Origin: Saprolegnia diclina VS20
Lineage: Eukaryota > Oomycota > Saprolegniomycetes > Saprolegniales > Saprolegniaceae
Assembly (NCBI RefSeq): GCF_000281045.1
Contig: NW_008246186.1
Span: forward strand, 71,460-103,687
Direction of reading: 5' to 3'
Length of the DNA: 32,228 nt
In this document: in pieces, positions 1 to 10,616 of the stretch
Layout: the number at the start of each line of letters is the position of its first letter
Position numbering within the stretch: position 1 is the stretch's first letter
The notes under the pieces: model-generated
Told to the model about the DNA's origin: nothing
Database searches by the model: none
What the model saw: the letters and a program-made list of their open reading frames with translations, nothing else
Program-made: the position numbers and the translations under genes

Positions 1-319
1 CGTTTAGTGTACTAGTCTTACGTCATGTGGACTAGGTTGTTGTGCGCACAGAAGAGCGAGGCCAATCCTCCACTCTGAAAAGGTCATCGATCATGTCCAC
101 AATTGCTCAAGCCATCCGGCACGGGGCTGCCTCTAGCCTTCCTGCGCGCGACCTCGGCCGGGTTGTGCTTGCTTTTCAAAGCGGCCTCTCGCAGCCGTCT
201 CCGGTTGGTTTAAGGTGATCCGTCGTCGCCACTGTTGTTTGCCGTGGAGCTCAAGTGCCAGCTCCTCGGTCGCACTGGGGATCACGATCAGCGACATCGC
301 ACAATATTGTTGACTGCAG

Positions 320-487
320 CTCCGTGGGCCCGGCGCAGCGTCGCTCACGACGCAACTCGAGCTAGTCGGCTCGTTCTACACATTCTCGGGGTCTAAGACA
401 CAGAGAGCGAAGGGCAATGCTCCGTTGACGGCATCCAAAAAGCCAAAGCAGGGCAGCAAGCCAACGAAACAACGACGTGAAACATGA
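320..487 (+). CDS. Possible 3'-terminal exon of a gene entering from the left edge
   Basis: After an AG at 318-319 a frame stays open for 55 codons and ends in TGA at 485-487. Its translation ends in a basic tail rich in Lys, Gln, Ser and Pro (for example SKKPKQGSKPTKQ). It would converge on the HECT gene, whose stop lies 91 bp further on, and that is a normal spacing here. A donor at 269 would give a 51-bp intron, in line with introns elsewhere in the window, but the upstream reading frame is not convincing. No family is recognised. It may be chance; the rest of 1-578 shows nothing else. Confidence 0.25.
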   Translation, partial: LRGPGAASLTTQLELVGSFYTFSGSKTQRAKGNAPLTASKKPKQGSKPTKQRRET

Positions 488-578
488 GTTGCTGCATTTT
501 TAGCGACTATAACAATCTATAAACGCAAAGTAGGGTGTGTGTTGGTATATATATTTCGTCTACTACAGCTACAGTGTT

Positions 579-2996
579 TTATTGCATTGTAAACCCCGTG
601 ATTTCCATGTTGATCACGAGCGTCAAGTACGTCGCAAGCTCTTCCTTCGAGTCATAGAGCGGTACGTCGATGCGGTTGAAGCACGTGTGCGCTTTCGGGT
701 ACAGTCCCGTGGGGGGCACCCCCCGAGCAACCACCTGGACGCCAAATCGGCGTACGCGCCCGTCGTTGCTCAGCAAGCCCTAGTCGCCTCTTATGTTGAA
801 CAGGAATCGACATGACAAAGATGTACCTTGAAGCCTTCGACAGGAACGCGCGAGGTACCTGTGACAAATTGCAAGAGGCGCGCACGCTGCTCCTGCGTAA
901 AGTCCCGCACCACGATCCAAAACCACTCGACAACGCGCTTCTCGAGCCGCGTCGGGTGGTCGAAATCCTGGTACTTGACGTCCGCATGGCGCTCCCAGTC
1001 GTCCACGTCAATGTTGGGCACGCCGCAGATGAGGAGTTCGAGCTCTTGGTAGTCAAAGGCCGAGAGGAGGTTGCGCGGAATGACGTCATAGATACCCTTG
1101 AGCAGCGCCGTGATGTGGTCTTGGACCGAATCAAACATGTAGTGCTTCAAGAGCAAGTTGAGGTATTCGTCCTTGTTGGCGTCCGTCACGGGGATCGCTG
1201 CGCCGTTGGGCTTGAGCTCGATCGGCGGCAATGGCTCTCCGTTGGCGTCGAGCGTCTGCACGGTAAAGTCCAGGCAGAGGTTCTCGACGTTGCTGTTGGT
1301 GCGCAGCCAGTTGGCATTCTTGCACAGCTCTTCGTCTGCTCCATCATAAATATATATATATCGATTGGTCAAAACTAACAAACCGTACCGAGAAATTCCA
1401 GGTCCGAAAACGAAATCGGGACGCCCAAAATGTGCTTGAGCAGCGGCAACGCGAAATGCACTGTGAGCAGCTGGCCTTCCAAGAGGCACTTGGCGATGAG
1501 ACGGCCGATGAATTCGTAGCATTTGAGGTGGTCGTCGCGGAGCTGCGCCGCGTTCGTGTTGAACCAGTACCTAGACATTGCGCTGAAAACACAACATTCT
1601 CGAGATGGCATACCCAAGGTTCTCGACGTGCGTGGCCTGGAAGAGCCCATACGACTCGTCAAAGAGCCGTTCGCAGAGCAAGAGCACCCACTCCCGGAGA
1701 AGACCGCCCGCGTCAAGCCCTAACCGCAGCTAAATGTCACAACCCTAACCCGACGTGATTGTACCTGGCTCATCGATAAACTCGATGCGGAGGCGTTGGC
1801 GAATGTCCGACGCCGGCACGAGCATGAGCAGATGCAGCGATTCGTCCAAGACAGCGTCGCGGCGGATCTCTATCAAATCATGTAAATCAGAAAAAATCGG
1901 AAAAAAATGGAAAATCAAACGAGGCGTACTGAGGAGGAGGTGACCTTCTTCCCATGGCACCGCCACCTTGTCGAGCTCTTGGAGGAACCAGCGCACCTTG
2001 TGCCGAAAGGGCAGCGACGCGACAAACTCAAAGTCGATCATCGACGATGCGCGGGGGAACTCGTCCGTGTCGATTTGAATCGCCTCCGACATGCGCACCG
2101 AGTCGGCGGGCACCCAGAGCACCGCACCCGACGCATCCATGTCGCGCACATAGCCCGTGGAATCCTGGGTGATGAGCGGGATGCGCGGTAGCGACGGCTT
2201 GGAGGTCACACGGAGCTCGGTCTCGACGCTGTCGGCGTCCGTCGTCTGCGAAAACGACGTGCGCGCCTGCATGTCAAAGAGGTACCGCTCGGGTGCGTCC
2301 GAAGACGACTCGGACGACGTGTTGGTCGCCGTGGCCGCGAGCACGCTGACGCGCGGCTTGCAATCTTCGATGCGCACCCAGCGCAGCTGGCCGTCGTCGC
2401 CCTTCTCGCGCTTCCAGAGGTTGCGGCGCCGCGCGCCTCGTTGGCGCTGGTTGAGGTGCAGGTTGTCTTGCATTTCGTTGAGGCGGCGCACGTGGAACGA
2501 CCGCTGCCGCGCAAGCTGGAGATTGTTGTTCTCATCGGGCGACGTTGCGCCGTTGACCCGTATTCTCGGCGTCGTGACGGCTTGCTGCGAGACGACTAGA
2601 TATACAGAGTGTAATGGCGTAGGGTGATGGCGGTCGCGATGTACCTTGGGGCGTGCCGCAGAGAAGACACTCGCGCTTCGCCGGGTGGTTGTCGTGGTAG
2701 CAGATCGAGCACTGCCACTCGGACTCGCCGTTCTCGAGGAAGCTATCGATGAGCGAGTGGCGCTGCATGTTGTTGTTGAGATTGTCGTTCTCGACATAGC
2801 GCTGGAGGCGGCGCTGGTGGTAGCAGTACGCAAAGAGGCTCATGACGCCCACAAACACCATGGCGCCGAGGAAGATGTAGATGTAGATGGCCAGGTCTAG
2901 GACTGCGTGAGCGCCATGTAGCCCATGGCTTCGACCTACTTCCGTTGATGGTCGTTGGCGTCGACACCTGAAGCCGACGGCGCAGCGGCGTCCCAT
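579..2996 (-). CDS. Membrane-anchored RanBP2-zinc-finger HECT E3 ubiquitin ligase
   Basis: HECT ligases accept ubiquitin from an E2 on a catalytic cysteine and pass it to a substrate. Seven exons add up to 707 codons (706 aa): 2645-2996, 1930-2595, 1765-1869, 1614-1719, 1389-1570, 827-1335 and 579-779, with introns of 43-60 bp. One strong transmembrane segment lies at about residues 34-59. A RanBP2-type zinc finger follows, with Cys at about 96, 99, 110 and 113 (C-x2-C-x10-C-x2-C). A low-complexity middle comes next, then a HECT domain from about residue 340 to the end. The catalytic Cys sits in AHTCFNRIDVPLY, about residue 673 (codon at 681-683), and the preceding LLQFVTGTSRVP block is typical of HECT. 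The ligase probably acts on a membrane surface with the catalytic part in the cytosol. The start (ATG 2994-2996) is the first in-frame ATG of the open frame. A short upstream exon is possible, so the N-terminus is less sure than the rest. Confidence 0.9.
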
Positions 2997-3945
2997 GCAG
3001 CTCCATCGCAGTCGGGCGAAAAGCACTTGGCGGAGGACTCCGAAACGTGACCAACGTTAATCTTCGAAGACCAAACATTACACTATTTCACGTTTCTTGA
3101 TGCTCGAAATCGTGTACACGTACACTATATCCGTTCACTGGGTGTCAAGGACTCACTGCTGGCGTTCTACCGGCGTACAAGGACGTGGATGCATCTCATT
3201 TCATCTATAAACGCTTGTGCATGCTCTTTCTATCGCATCGCTTCTTGGCAAATCTTGGTAGCATCGGTGCAGGCATAGCTACACTATATGCGTGGAATCG
3301 TAATAGCGTTTTTGGACCAGATGGTCGCTCGTAAACCGAGGGATCTATTTTTGGCGCAAGTTCAAGCTTTTGGAGGGTGTAGGTTTTCTTTTTATATTTG
3401 ACTACCATACAAATACCTAGCTTACTTTTTAAATAAATATTCTCCCGGCTGGCGGCTTCATGGGGCTGCCCAAGCACCCCTTTTGCAGATGCGAGACGAC
3501 GTCGGCCGTCGCGCCTCCACGATGGATGCACTTACCCTTGGTCATCCGTTCTCTCTGGTCTCACTCGCGTTTTTGTCCCTTCTCTGGCGTGAGCGATGAT
3601 GGCTCCCAAGTACGAACAGTCCAATGACAGGCGGCAAGTCGCCAGACGATGCATTATACAAAGGTGACTCCTTCAGCACCACCTTTGGGAAACCGCCAAC
3701 GGTACTTGTATTTCCCGTGATTTCCCGTGTATTTTCAGCATAGAAATGTGACGTGTCGTCGTCAGGTGAAAAGATTGTGCTAGGGCTACAGTATCGCGCA
3801 GTCGAGCTGTCGACGCTAGTTTGCCAACTTGTTAGTTTGCGACGAAATCCCAAATTATACTAAGTTAATAGGAAGTCTACATTAGCAATCGCTTCTAATG
3901 TTCATGTTACGACCACGAAATCTTCGGCGCTGCCCATCAATTTTG
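2997..3945. other. Intergenic, no assigned gene
   Basis: This is 949 bp between the 5' end of the HECT gene and the 3' end of the next minus-strand gene. Two minus-strand frames (about 3205-3531 and 3542-3853) are open for about 100 codons each, but they begin without ATG and match no family I know. A consensus-like donor (GTAAGT on the minus strand near 3536) hints at a small spliced gene, but I could not build one. The stretch 3370-3440 is A/T-rich. Confidence 0.4.
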
Positions 3946-4919
3946 TCATCCGCGTGATCGCACTCGTGGTGAGAGCTCGAGCTCCGCCACGCAATGTTCC
4001 TGCGCGTCCCAGAGCGAAATGGCCTGCGCCGCCGCCAGCCACGTATCGCGCGTCGTCCACTGCAGCCACGGACTCGTGCGCGAGTCCAATGGCGCGCCTT
4101 TACACCGCCGCTGCAAGTGCGCATCGCAGAGCCCCACCGAGGTCGCAGCCGCGAGGAGGAAGCCTACGCACGCCACAGTAATGGTCGATGCAGTATGGCA
4201 AAGGTGTACCCGACGGAAATGCAAAGCGGAGGACGTAGCCGTCAAGGTCGTCGCGCGTTTGCACGACGCAGCCGGTCAGATCGAGGTCGACGCGGCTACA
4301 CCTTGTTAGACACGCGAAGCGACGATGAAAGGACCACCTGCGGTTGCGAATGTGCAGCGCCGCGTGCTTGAGATGTAGCTGGACGCAGTGACGATGGCGT
4401 TCGCGGTGGCAGCGTTCGCGGGCGACGGCAACAGGGCGCGGACGCCAATGGCGCTGCATGGCGGCCACAAGGAAGCAAATGCCGGTCAGCACAAGGCTTA
4501 ATGCAATCGCGTCTTCGACCAGATGCGTCGTGTCGAGGCACAGAGGCATGGGTTCTGTCGGTTGCGACGTGTTGTGAAGCGCTAGGGGGAGCGGGGCGAG
4601 AGGCAGCGGTGTAAAGCGAGGCGCACACGTTGCAAGCTGGTGCTGGAGCGCCGAGACCTCGGCTGTCAAGTCGTCAATGCGGGCTGCTTGGTCGAGCGAT
4701 CGGTTGGCAAGCTGCTCGAAGAGGACTACGCGCCACCACGTGGTGAGACAAATGACGGGAACGGACTTGAGCACCGAGTCGCTCCTGCGCCAGGGCCTAG
4801 AGCCAAGTGTCGAGTGAGCCGTGTATGTGTGTTTATACTTTGGACTTAGTAGAATGACGAGGATATAGTACCTGATGTCGGGCTCCCCACGCGGCCACGT
4901 CGATGGCCCGGATAGTCAT
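3946..4919 (-). CDS. Small membrane protein with coiled-coil heptads, function unknown
   Basis: I do not recognise this protein. The main exon (4210-4796) encodes a hydrophobic stretch (VPVICLTTWWRVVLF), then a short coiled-coil-like stretch (SLDQAARIDDLTAEVSALQHQ). A Pro/Leu-rich linker and a clear transmembrane helix (IALSLVLTGICFLVAAM) follow. A 46-bp intron (4164-4209, GTACAC donor, GTAG acceptor, phase 1) joins it to a last exon (3946-4163) that opens with GFLLAAATSVGLC, another hydrophobic stretch, and ends in a Trp- and Arg-containing tail. The main exon has no usable in-frame ATG at its start, so a first exon is needed. The ATG at 4917-4919 is the best candidate, but the junction is uncertain: the obvious GTAC donor after it gives the wrong phase, and a less typical GTCC donor restores it. 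Treat the N-terminus as provisional. Confidence 0.45.
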
Positions 4920-5213
4920 GACGCTAAATGCGTTTCACCCACAACGATGGTTTCCGTCGCCAAGGGACTTTAGTCGACTATAGTATGCATATCAACGTTG
5001 ATCTAGAAGCTCCCGTCTCAATTACTTGGTAGTACGACGGTGTGCAGCTTGTCGAAGCGAGTCGAGGTACTACTAGAGTCCCTCCTCCTTCCGAGTATGC
5101 CCAAGCCGCCGAGCTACCCTACACCTAGCTATAGCGTCCACCACGGGCAAGTACAACGACGATATACCATTTCCATTGCAGTTGCCAAGCGCGTCGCCCG
5201 TTCCCGGTAACAT
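4920..5213. other. Intergenic spacer
   Basis: This 294-bp gap separates the 3' end of the anoctamin gene from the 5' end of the small membrane-protein gene. It would hold the former's polyadenylation region and the latter's promoter. A 10-bp palindrome (TAGTCGACTA, 4971-4980) is the only structure seen. Confidence 0.4.
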
Positions 5214-7857
5214 CTATGCAGCGTCTTTAGCGTCCCACATCTCTGCGAGCGCCTTGGTCGTCGTGGCCTGCGAAGGCTTGCGAAGCAAAAGCGGCGTCGT
5301 TTCGCGGGGCGCCAGCAACGACTCGAGGTGGCTGCTGCTGCTGCTGTGCTGGGCCGTGATCGCGCCAAGGTGCAGCTCGCCACTCCGCGCTTCGTACAGC
5401 GAGCGCTTGAAGCTGTACTCTTGTCGCTGCCACTCGAGCGCGAGCCAGCGCGGGACGCTCCCGACCGTCTTCCAAAAGATCCAAATCAGCACAAAGAGCA
5501 AATGCTCCGTGACGAGCACCATGACGATGCGCGCCGTGAGTGAAATGCACGCAAACGACGGTCCAAAGCGAAAAGCCCCGCCGAGGACCATCGTCTCAGC
5601 GCACTCGGGGACGAAAAACTCGGCTGCGCCCGTCGAGACAAAGACGAGCGCCGTGTACACAACGACACCGACGCACGCGAGGACGACCAAGACCACGTAC
5701 CACTCGCCAATGCCGTTGGCTTTGCGGGGAAAAGGGCGCTGGAGAGTCCGGACGAGGCGGACGCCGTCGGCGCGCCACTTGAGCGCGTTGATACCGAGGC
5801 ACGCGAGTGGCATGAGCGGCCAGAGCATCGAAAACATGACAACAAATCCAAACTGGACGGCCGCGCAGTGGTAGTCTTCATACGGGTCGTACGTCGGCTG
5901 CTCGGCTTGGTACAGCACGTCGCGCGCGAGGCGGAGCAGCGCATCGAGGTACGGGCCACGTGAGAGGAACCGCGCGCGCGAGTCATTCGCGAGCGTCGCG
6001 TGCTTGCTCTCGTTGTCATAGTCGAGGGCGCCAAGGACGGCGCGCTTCGAGCTCTCGTCGTCGCGGATAATCGAGAGCGCTTGCTTGTCGGTGCGGGCGC
6101 GGACTGCGTGGTGCCGCCGCCGGACGCACCACGGCACCGCGACTGCAATGAGCAAGTTGAGGCCTTGCGTGACAATGATCGGCGTCAAAAAGAGCGTTTC
6201 CAAGTCCAAGTGCGCGCGGTCAAACGTGACCCAGCCAAGACACGGGACGCACTGCGCCGGGTTGCGTACAGTGCGGTGGCCAGTCCACGGCATCGGGCAC
6301 GAGAGGCACACGTTCGCCGCCTTGTGCAAGTGCGGGCCAAAGCAGCAGTTGACCGGGTCCTTGTACAGAATCGAGTTGAGCGCGTTCGTGATCCAGTCGC
6401 CGGCGCCGGGCAGCACGTACACGAACGCGAGGAGGAAGAACCACGTGTAGTAGTTGAGAAAGTCCATGCAAAAGAGCTTCCGGATCAGCGACCGCTCGTA
6501 CTGCTCCATCGTCTTCCAATTTTCCCAGCGCGTGAGGAGGCGCGCGGCGCGCGTGACAACCACGTTCCACTGAAAGACGTCGACGAACAAACCAAAGACG
6601 ATACCACCGCCGAGGATCGTCCACCACTGGACGCTAAAGAGCCCAGGGGTCGGGTACCGCACTTTGAGACCCTCAAAGATCGTGAGCCACGCAGCGATGA
6701 AGAGCATCATGATGGCGATCTGGACGAGCATGAAGAGGACGACGGCTGCGTACGTTGGGTATCGCTTCCAGCCCGGGTACGAGAGATCCGGGAGGCCCGT
6801 GATCGCGTTCGTGCACGGAGTGCCGTGAAACGTAGGGTTGGGGTAAACCGTAAACGTCGCGTTAAAGTTGTTGCGCCAGTTGAAGTTGAGCTCCTTGGTC
6901 TTCCGCAGCCAGCTCTTGAGAAACCAAAAGCTCCAGACGACCGAGACGAGGAAGCCCCAGACAACAAGCACGCGCATGTACAGCACGACGCCTACACCGA
7001 TAAAAAATGAGATGTGCAGTGAGTTGTGGAGGGCGACGACCGAGGAAGGGCCGCGCGATCGTGAGGAGGACGCCGACGAGCGCGATGGGGAAGAGCGACT
7101 TGTTGTAGTAGTCGAGAAAGCAAAAGTAGAAGGCGACCTTTTCGCCAAAGTACGTTTTGACGTGGGCACAGAACGCGTCCGACTGGATCTCCATCTCGAG
7201 CTTCGGGCTTGCAATGTACTTGGTGAGGAGCTCGTCGTTGCGCGCGGCGTCGTGCACAGGAAAGACGCGACGCACGTGCTTGGCGCTCTCGGTGATCTTG
7301 GCGCCTACGAGCCAATGCAGCGTGAGAAATGCCTAGAGAGAGAGGTTTGTCGACCTTCGCGGACCAAGTGGTCGACGACTTGGATACGATCCGCGGGGTT
7401 CATGCCCGCGTCTTCGAGCAGCGTCGCGTCCAGCTCCCGCGCGTTGCCGCAGCGCAGCCACATTTGCAGTTTGAGCTTCTTGGCGTGGCGCACGACGATC
7501 TCGTCCGGTGCGCGGACCAACAAGATAAAGTACGTGCCATCGACGGCCTCGATAACGTCGACATGCAGCCCTATACGCTTCGCACTCGCTGTGCGACAAG
7601 CTCAGTATGGTCGTACCGTGGTCGACGAGCGGCTCGACGAGGTGGCACTGGACGGCGTCGGCGTCGTCCGGCGTCAACGTGGTCGTGACGACCGCAAAGT
7701 CGTAGCTCGCGTGCTGGCGCGCGTGGGCCGCGCCCGTGAGGTACCGGTAAACGCCCTTGGGTGGCGGCCGCTTGGGCGAGTAGACGACGTCGTCGCCAAA
7801 GCGCATGCCCGCGATCGCGTCGCCCGCGGCCTCTTGCGGCGACGAGCTGCTATACAT
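5214..7857 (-). CDS. Anoctamin/TMEM16-family membrane protein
   Basis: Anoctamins are membrane dimers that work as Ca2+-activated chloride channels or phospholipid scramblases; fungal Ist2-type members tether the ER to the plasma membrane. Four exons (7617-7857, 7355-7570, 7041-7304, 5214-6991; introns of 46-50 bp) total 833 codons, or 832 aa, a normal family length. Residues 1 to about 155 form the cytosolic N-terminal domain. The core opens with VRRVFPVHD and the TYFGEKVAFYF block. Family hallmarks follow: LTRWENWKTMEQYERSLIRK before a membrane helix, LFLTPIIVTQGLN, and AAVQFGFVVMFSMLWPLMPL. There are about 8-10 transmembrane segments and a Cys-rich loop (NCCFGPH, CLSCP) on the outer side. 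The tail ends with a run of Ser and a short basic stretch. ATG 7855-7857 starts an exon whose frame fits all junctions. Acidic residues of the usual Ca2+ site look partly replaced (see findings). Channel versus scramblase cannot be decided here. Confidence 0.93.
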
Positions 7858-8716
7858 GCAAGATCTGGATTTGGGTGGAATTCCGTTGTGCCGACGCGCG
7901 CACGCTAATTCCACGCAACTGGCACAGCCCCTTTGGTGGATTGCCCGTTGAACGTGGCATTCCTATGTCTATTGCTATTGCGCAACTGGACGACAACGAA
8001 TAGCCGCCATCTCTGTCCGGCTCTCTATCTTCCTCACGCTGAGACCGCCATCCTGGCGCGAGGCCCATGTCCATCACGGTCTCAACGGCAACTTCTAGTC
8101 AACGGAATCTCGTAGATGCGAGGTATCTTCGGCGGCAAGTCGGCTGGGGATGCCAGATCTTCGGCGGCAAGTCGACTGGGGATGCCAGCCACATCCAAAA
8201 CGCAGCTGCAAGTGTACATGTCGAGTTGTGTTGCCAGGGTCGCGCCGTTGTCGCCGGAAGTATTTTCTGGCGCCTGCCCACCGAGGCCCCAACGCGCATC
8301 GTCAAGAGAGCTCAGGCAGTAGCTCGGTGGCAAGTGGCTGGATCTAGTAGAACAGAGAGGGTATCGCTGTCGTCCTGTACAGTGCTAGGGCAGGTCGGCA
8401 GCGTTTGATGGAGCTGCTGAAAATCCATAAATAAATTGAATATGGCATGGTGCGAGCTCTGAAGTCCAGTTCGCCTTTGAAGCGGAAGCGAGAGACGCTA
8501 TTGCGTGCTTGTTGCGCTGTCCATTGGCGTGTGGGCATCGATCGCATGACGGTATTGGAACGCTATCGACGGATGCAAGGGCAGTGGCCATGCAGAAGGC
8601 GATGGTGGCCTGCAGCTCATATATGGCTGCTTCGTCCGGCATCGATATGGATTTTTCATGGACCAATCAGCGAGCGGACGCAATCTTTGGCATTCGTTTG
8701 CTGCCACAAGAAGACC
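7858..8716. other. Divergent intergenic region between anoctamin and mitochondrial PheRS genes
   Basis: Both flanking genes start here, so this 859 bp should hold two promoters. It contains a 32-bp tandem duplication (8125-8188) and a CCAAT sequence (8662-8666) about 50 bp before the PheRS ATG. No convincing coding sequence is seen. Confidence 0.45.
8125..8188. repeat. Two-copy 32-bp tandem repeat
   Basis: The segment 8125-8156 is repeated directly at 8157-8188 with a single mismatch (G versus A at the nineteenth base). The unit begins ATCTTCGGCGGCAAGTC. It lies between two divergent gene starts, and near identity suggests a recent duplication. Confidence 0.85.
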
Positions 8717-10044
8717 ATGCTGCAGCGCTTGTCGTCGTCTGCGCTCCGCCGGGCCGTGGTCCCGCGCGCGACCTTCGCCACCCAGAGCGCCCGTACGAAG
8801 CGGCTGTCCATGGCGCCATGGGCCTCAATGCTGCTGTCATGTAGGCTACCCCGACTTGATCACGGGCGACGCGTACAACAACGTGAGCGAGTCGATCGCG
8901 GCCAAGGTCGGCGTCAACCTGCACTGCCAGCCGCACCATCCGCTCAACATCATCAAGACCAAGATCGCGACGTACTTTGACGATCTCCACGCCCAGGGGT
9001 AGGCAGCGACGCCATGCAACCAACTCCGGCTTAGCACTGCCTTGTAGGCACCCCAAGATGCAGCTCTTCGACTCGCTCTCGCCGGTTGTCTCGGTCGACG
9101 ACTGCTTTGACCAGATGCTGATTCCGAAGGACCACGTGAGCCGCAAGCCGACGGACACGTACTATCTGAACCCGACGACGCTGCTCCGCACGCACACGTC
9201 GTGCCACGAGGTGCCAATGCTGCGCAAGGGCGTCAAGAACTTCCTCATCGCGGGCGACGTCTACCGCCGGGACGAGATTGACGCGAGCCACTACCCGGTC
9301 TTCCATCAAATGGAGGGCCTCCGCTTCTTCCCGGAGCTCGACCCGACGACGCCGTACGACGACCGCGTCGCGCACGTCCAGGGCCACCTCAAGGCCACGC
9401 TGGAAGGCATGGTCGAGTCCATCTTTGGCAAGGTCGAGATGCGCTGGGTCGACGCGTACTTTCCATTCACGGAGCCGTCGCTCGAGCTTGAAATCTTCTT
9501 CGAGGTACCACCCCTCGATACCTCGAAGCTCAGCGTCCTCCGCTGCTAGGGCGAGTGGCTTGAAGTGCTCGGCTGCGGCGTCCTCCGCCGTGAGATCGCC
9601 GAGAACGCGGGCGTCGTCAACGAGGTCGGCTGGGCGTTCGGCCTCGGCCTCGAGCGCCTCGCCATGGTGCTCTTTGACATCCCGGACATCCGCCTCTTCT
9701 GGAGCCAGGACCCGCGCTTCTTGACTCAGTTCCAAGACGGGACGATCACCAAGTTCAAGCCGTACAGCAAGTTCCCGCCGTGCTACAAGGACGTGAGCTT
9801 CTGGCTCGGGCCGGACTTTCACGACAACAACTTGTACGAAGTCGTGCGCGACATTGCCGGCGACATGGTCGAGAAGGTCGAGGTCGTCGACGCGTTCGTG
9901 CACCCCAAGACGCAGCGCGAGAGCAAGTGCTTCCGCATCACGTACCGCCACCACGACCGCAACCTCACCAACGAAGAAGTCGACGGCATCCAGCTCATCG
10001 TGCGCGACGAGCTCGTCAAGCAGCTCGCAGTCGAGCTCCGCTAA
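8717..10044 (+). CDS. FARS2: Phenylalanyl-tRNA synthetase, mitochondrial (monomeric, class II)
   Basis: This enzyme charges mitochondrial tRNA-Phe with phenylalanine using ATP. Four exons (8717-8792, 8845-8998, 9048-9504, 9550-10044) total 394 codons, or 393 aa, close to the usual size of the mitochondrial monomer. Introns are 52, 49 and 45 bp. The first 25 or so residues are rich in Arg, Ser and Ala with no acidic residue, as in a mitochondrial presequence. The class II core contains the FDSLSPVV block, the motif-2 region around HQMEGLRFF, the GEWLEVLGCGV strand created by the last splice, and motif 3 at GLGLERLAMVLFDIPDIR. A C-terminal anticodon-binding FDX-ACB domain starts at about KPYSKFPPCYKDVSFWL and runs to the end. 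The single-chain layout with the FDX-ACB domain separates it from the two-subunit cytosolic enzyme. Codon use is strongly GC3-biased, like its neighbours. Confidence 0.95.
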
Positions 10045-10616
10045 ACGCGACGGGTTCGAATACACTTTGTCTTGCTCGACGATGGCTCTTGGGTAGTGGA
10101 GTAGTAGCAGCTTACAGTGTAGAGTAGCAGCTTGTAGTAGCAAGCCGTAGTGCACTGTACGCTGATGCCAATCAGATTGAACCTACATTCTGCAAGATCC
10201 AGGCGCCGCAGATGGTCGTGGTCGTCCCGCGGCCGGAGCCGCCCACGTGGCAAGCGCCATGCACCCGAGTGGTGGCCGCTTGGTCATGTCCACATGCATT
10301 CCGTCCCGACCCCTCGCTGGCTGCGCCGTCGCCTGCCATGCTTGCGATGCCGGGGCTTGGCCATGGGCGCGGTGGCGCAAGGCGCGTCGGCTGGCGCTGG
10401 CTGGCCTCTTCGCCGGCGATCGCACTTCCGTCGGGCCAGGTGGGCGTTCGTTGCGCTCTCCGGCTCCTTGGGAGCGTGTTGCATACAATAGCAACGTTTT
10501 TTGTTGCATACAAACACTAAGTATAGGACGCAAAATATAAAAATGCGCTGCAACTCGCAAGCGGTTTTCGTGAGATCAGTTCTGAATTTCTGCCAAGACC
10601 AAGACAACGACGAACG
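10045..10616. other. Intergenic region with promoter of the twin-CH gene
   Basis: This 572-bp spacer shows no convincing gene. A short imperfect repeat of GTAGTAGCAGCTTACAG type lies at about 10098-10145. The last 45 bp hold the Inr/FPR element described separately. Confidence 0.4.
10575..10590 (+). promoter_or_regulatory. Oomycete-type Inr/FPR start-site element of the twin-CH gene
   Basis: ATCAGTTCTGAATTTC matches the oomycete initiator (TCANTYY) directly followed by the flanking promoter element (AATTTC). It sits 27 bp before the ATG at 10617, the usual distance for a short 5' UTR. The assignment rests on sequence similarity and position only. Confidence 0.6.

Noticed and set aside
1727-1752. 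Telomere-like AACCCTAACCC
   Set aside because: Only about two units, lying inside a 45-bp intron of the HECT gene where CTAAC is expected as a branch site.
6000-7010. Plus-strand open frame of 336 codons across the anoctamin gene
   Set aside because: Composition is Arg/Glu/Asp/Val-rich as expected for antisense of a membrane protein, with no motif; the minus strand is unambiguous.
10051-10061. GGGTTCGAATA, resembling a tRNA B box
   Set aside because: No A box, acceptor stem or anticodon arm can be built around it.
9031-10155. Long minus-strand open frame (374 codons) opposite the mitochondrial PheRS gene
   Set aside because: It is an antisense shadow of GC3-rich coding sequence; the plus strand encodes clear class II synthetase motifs.
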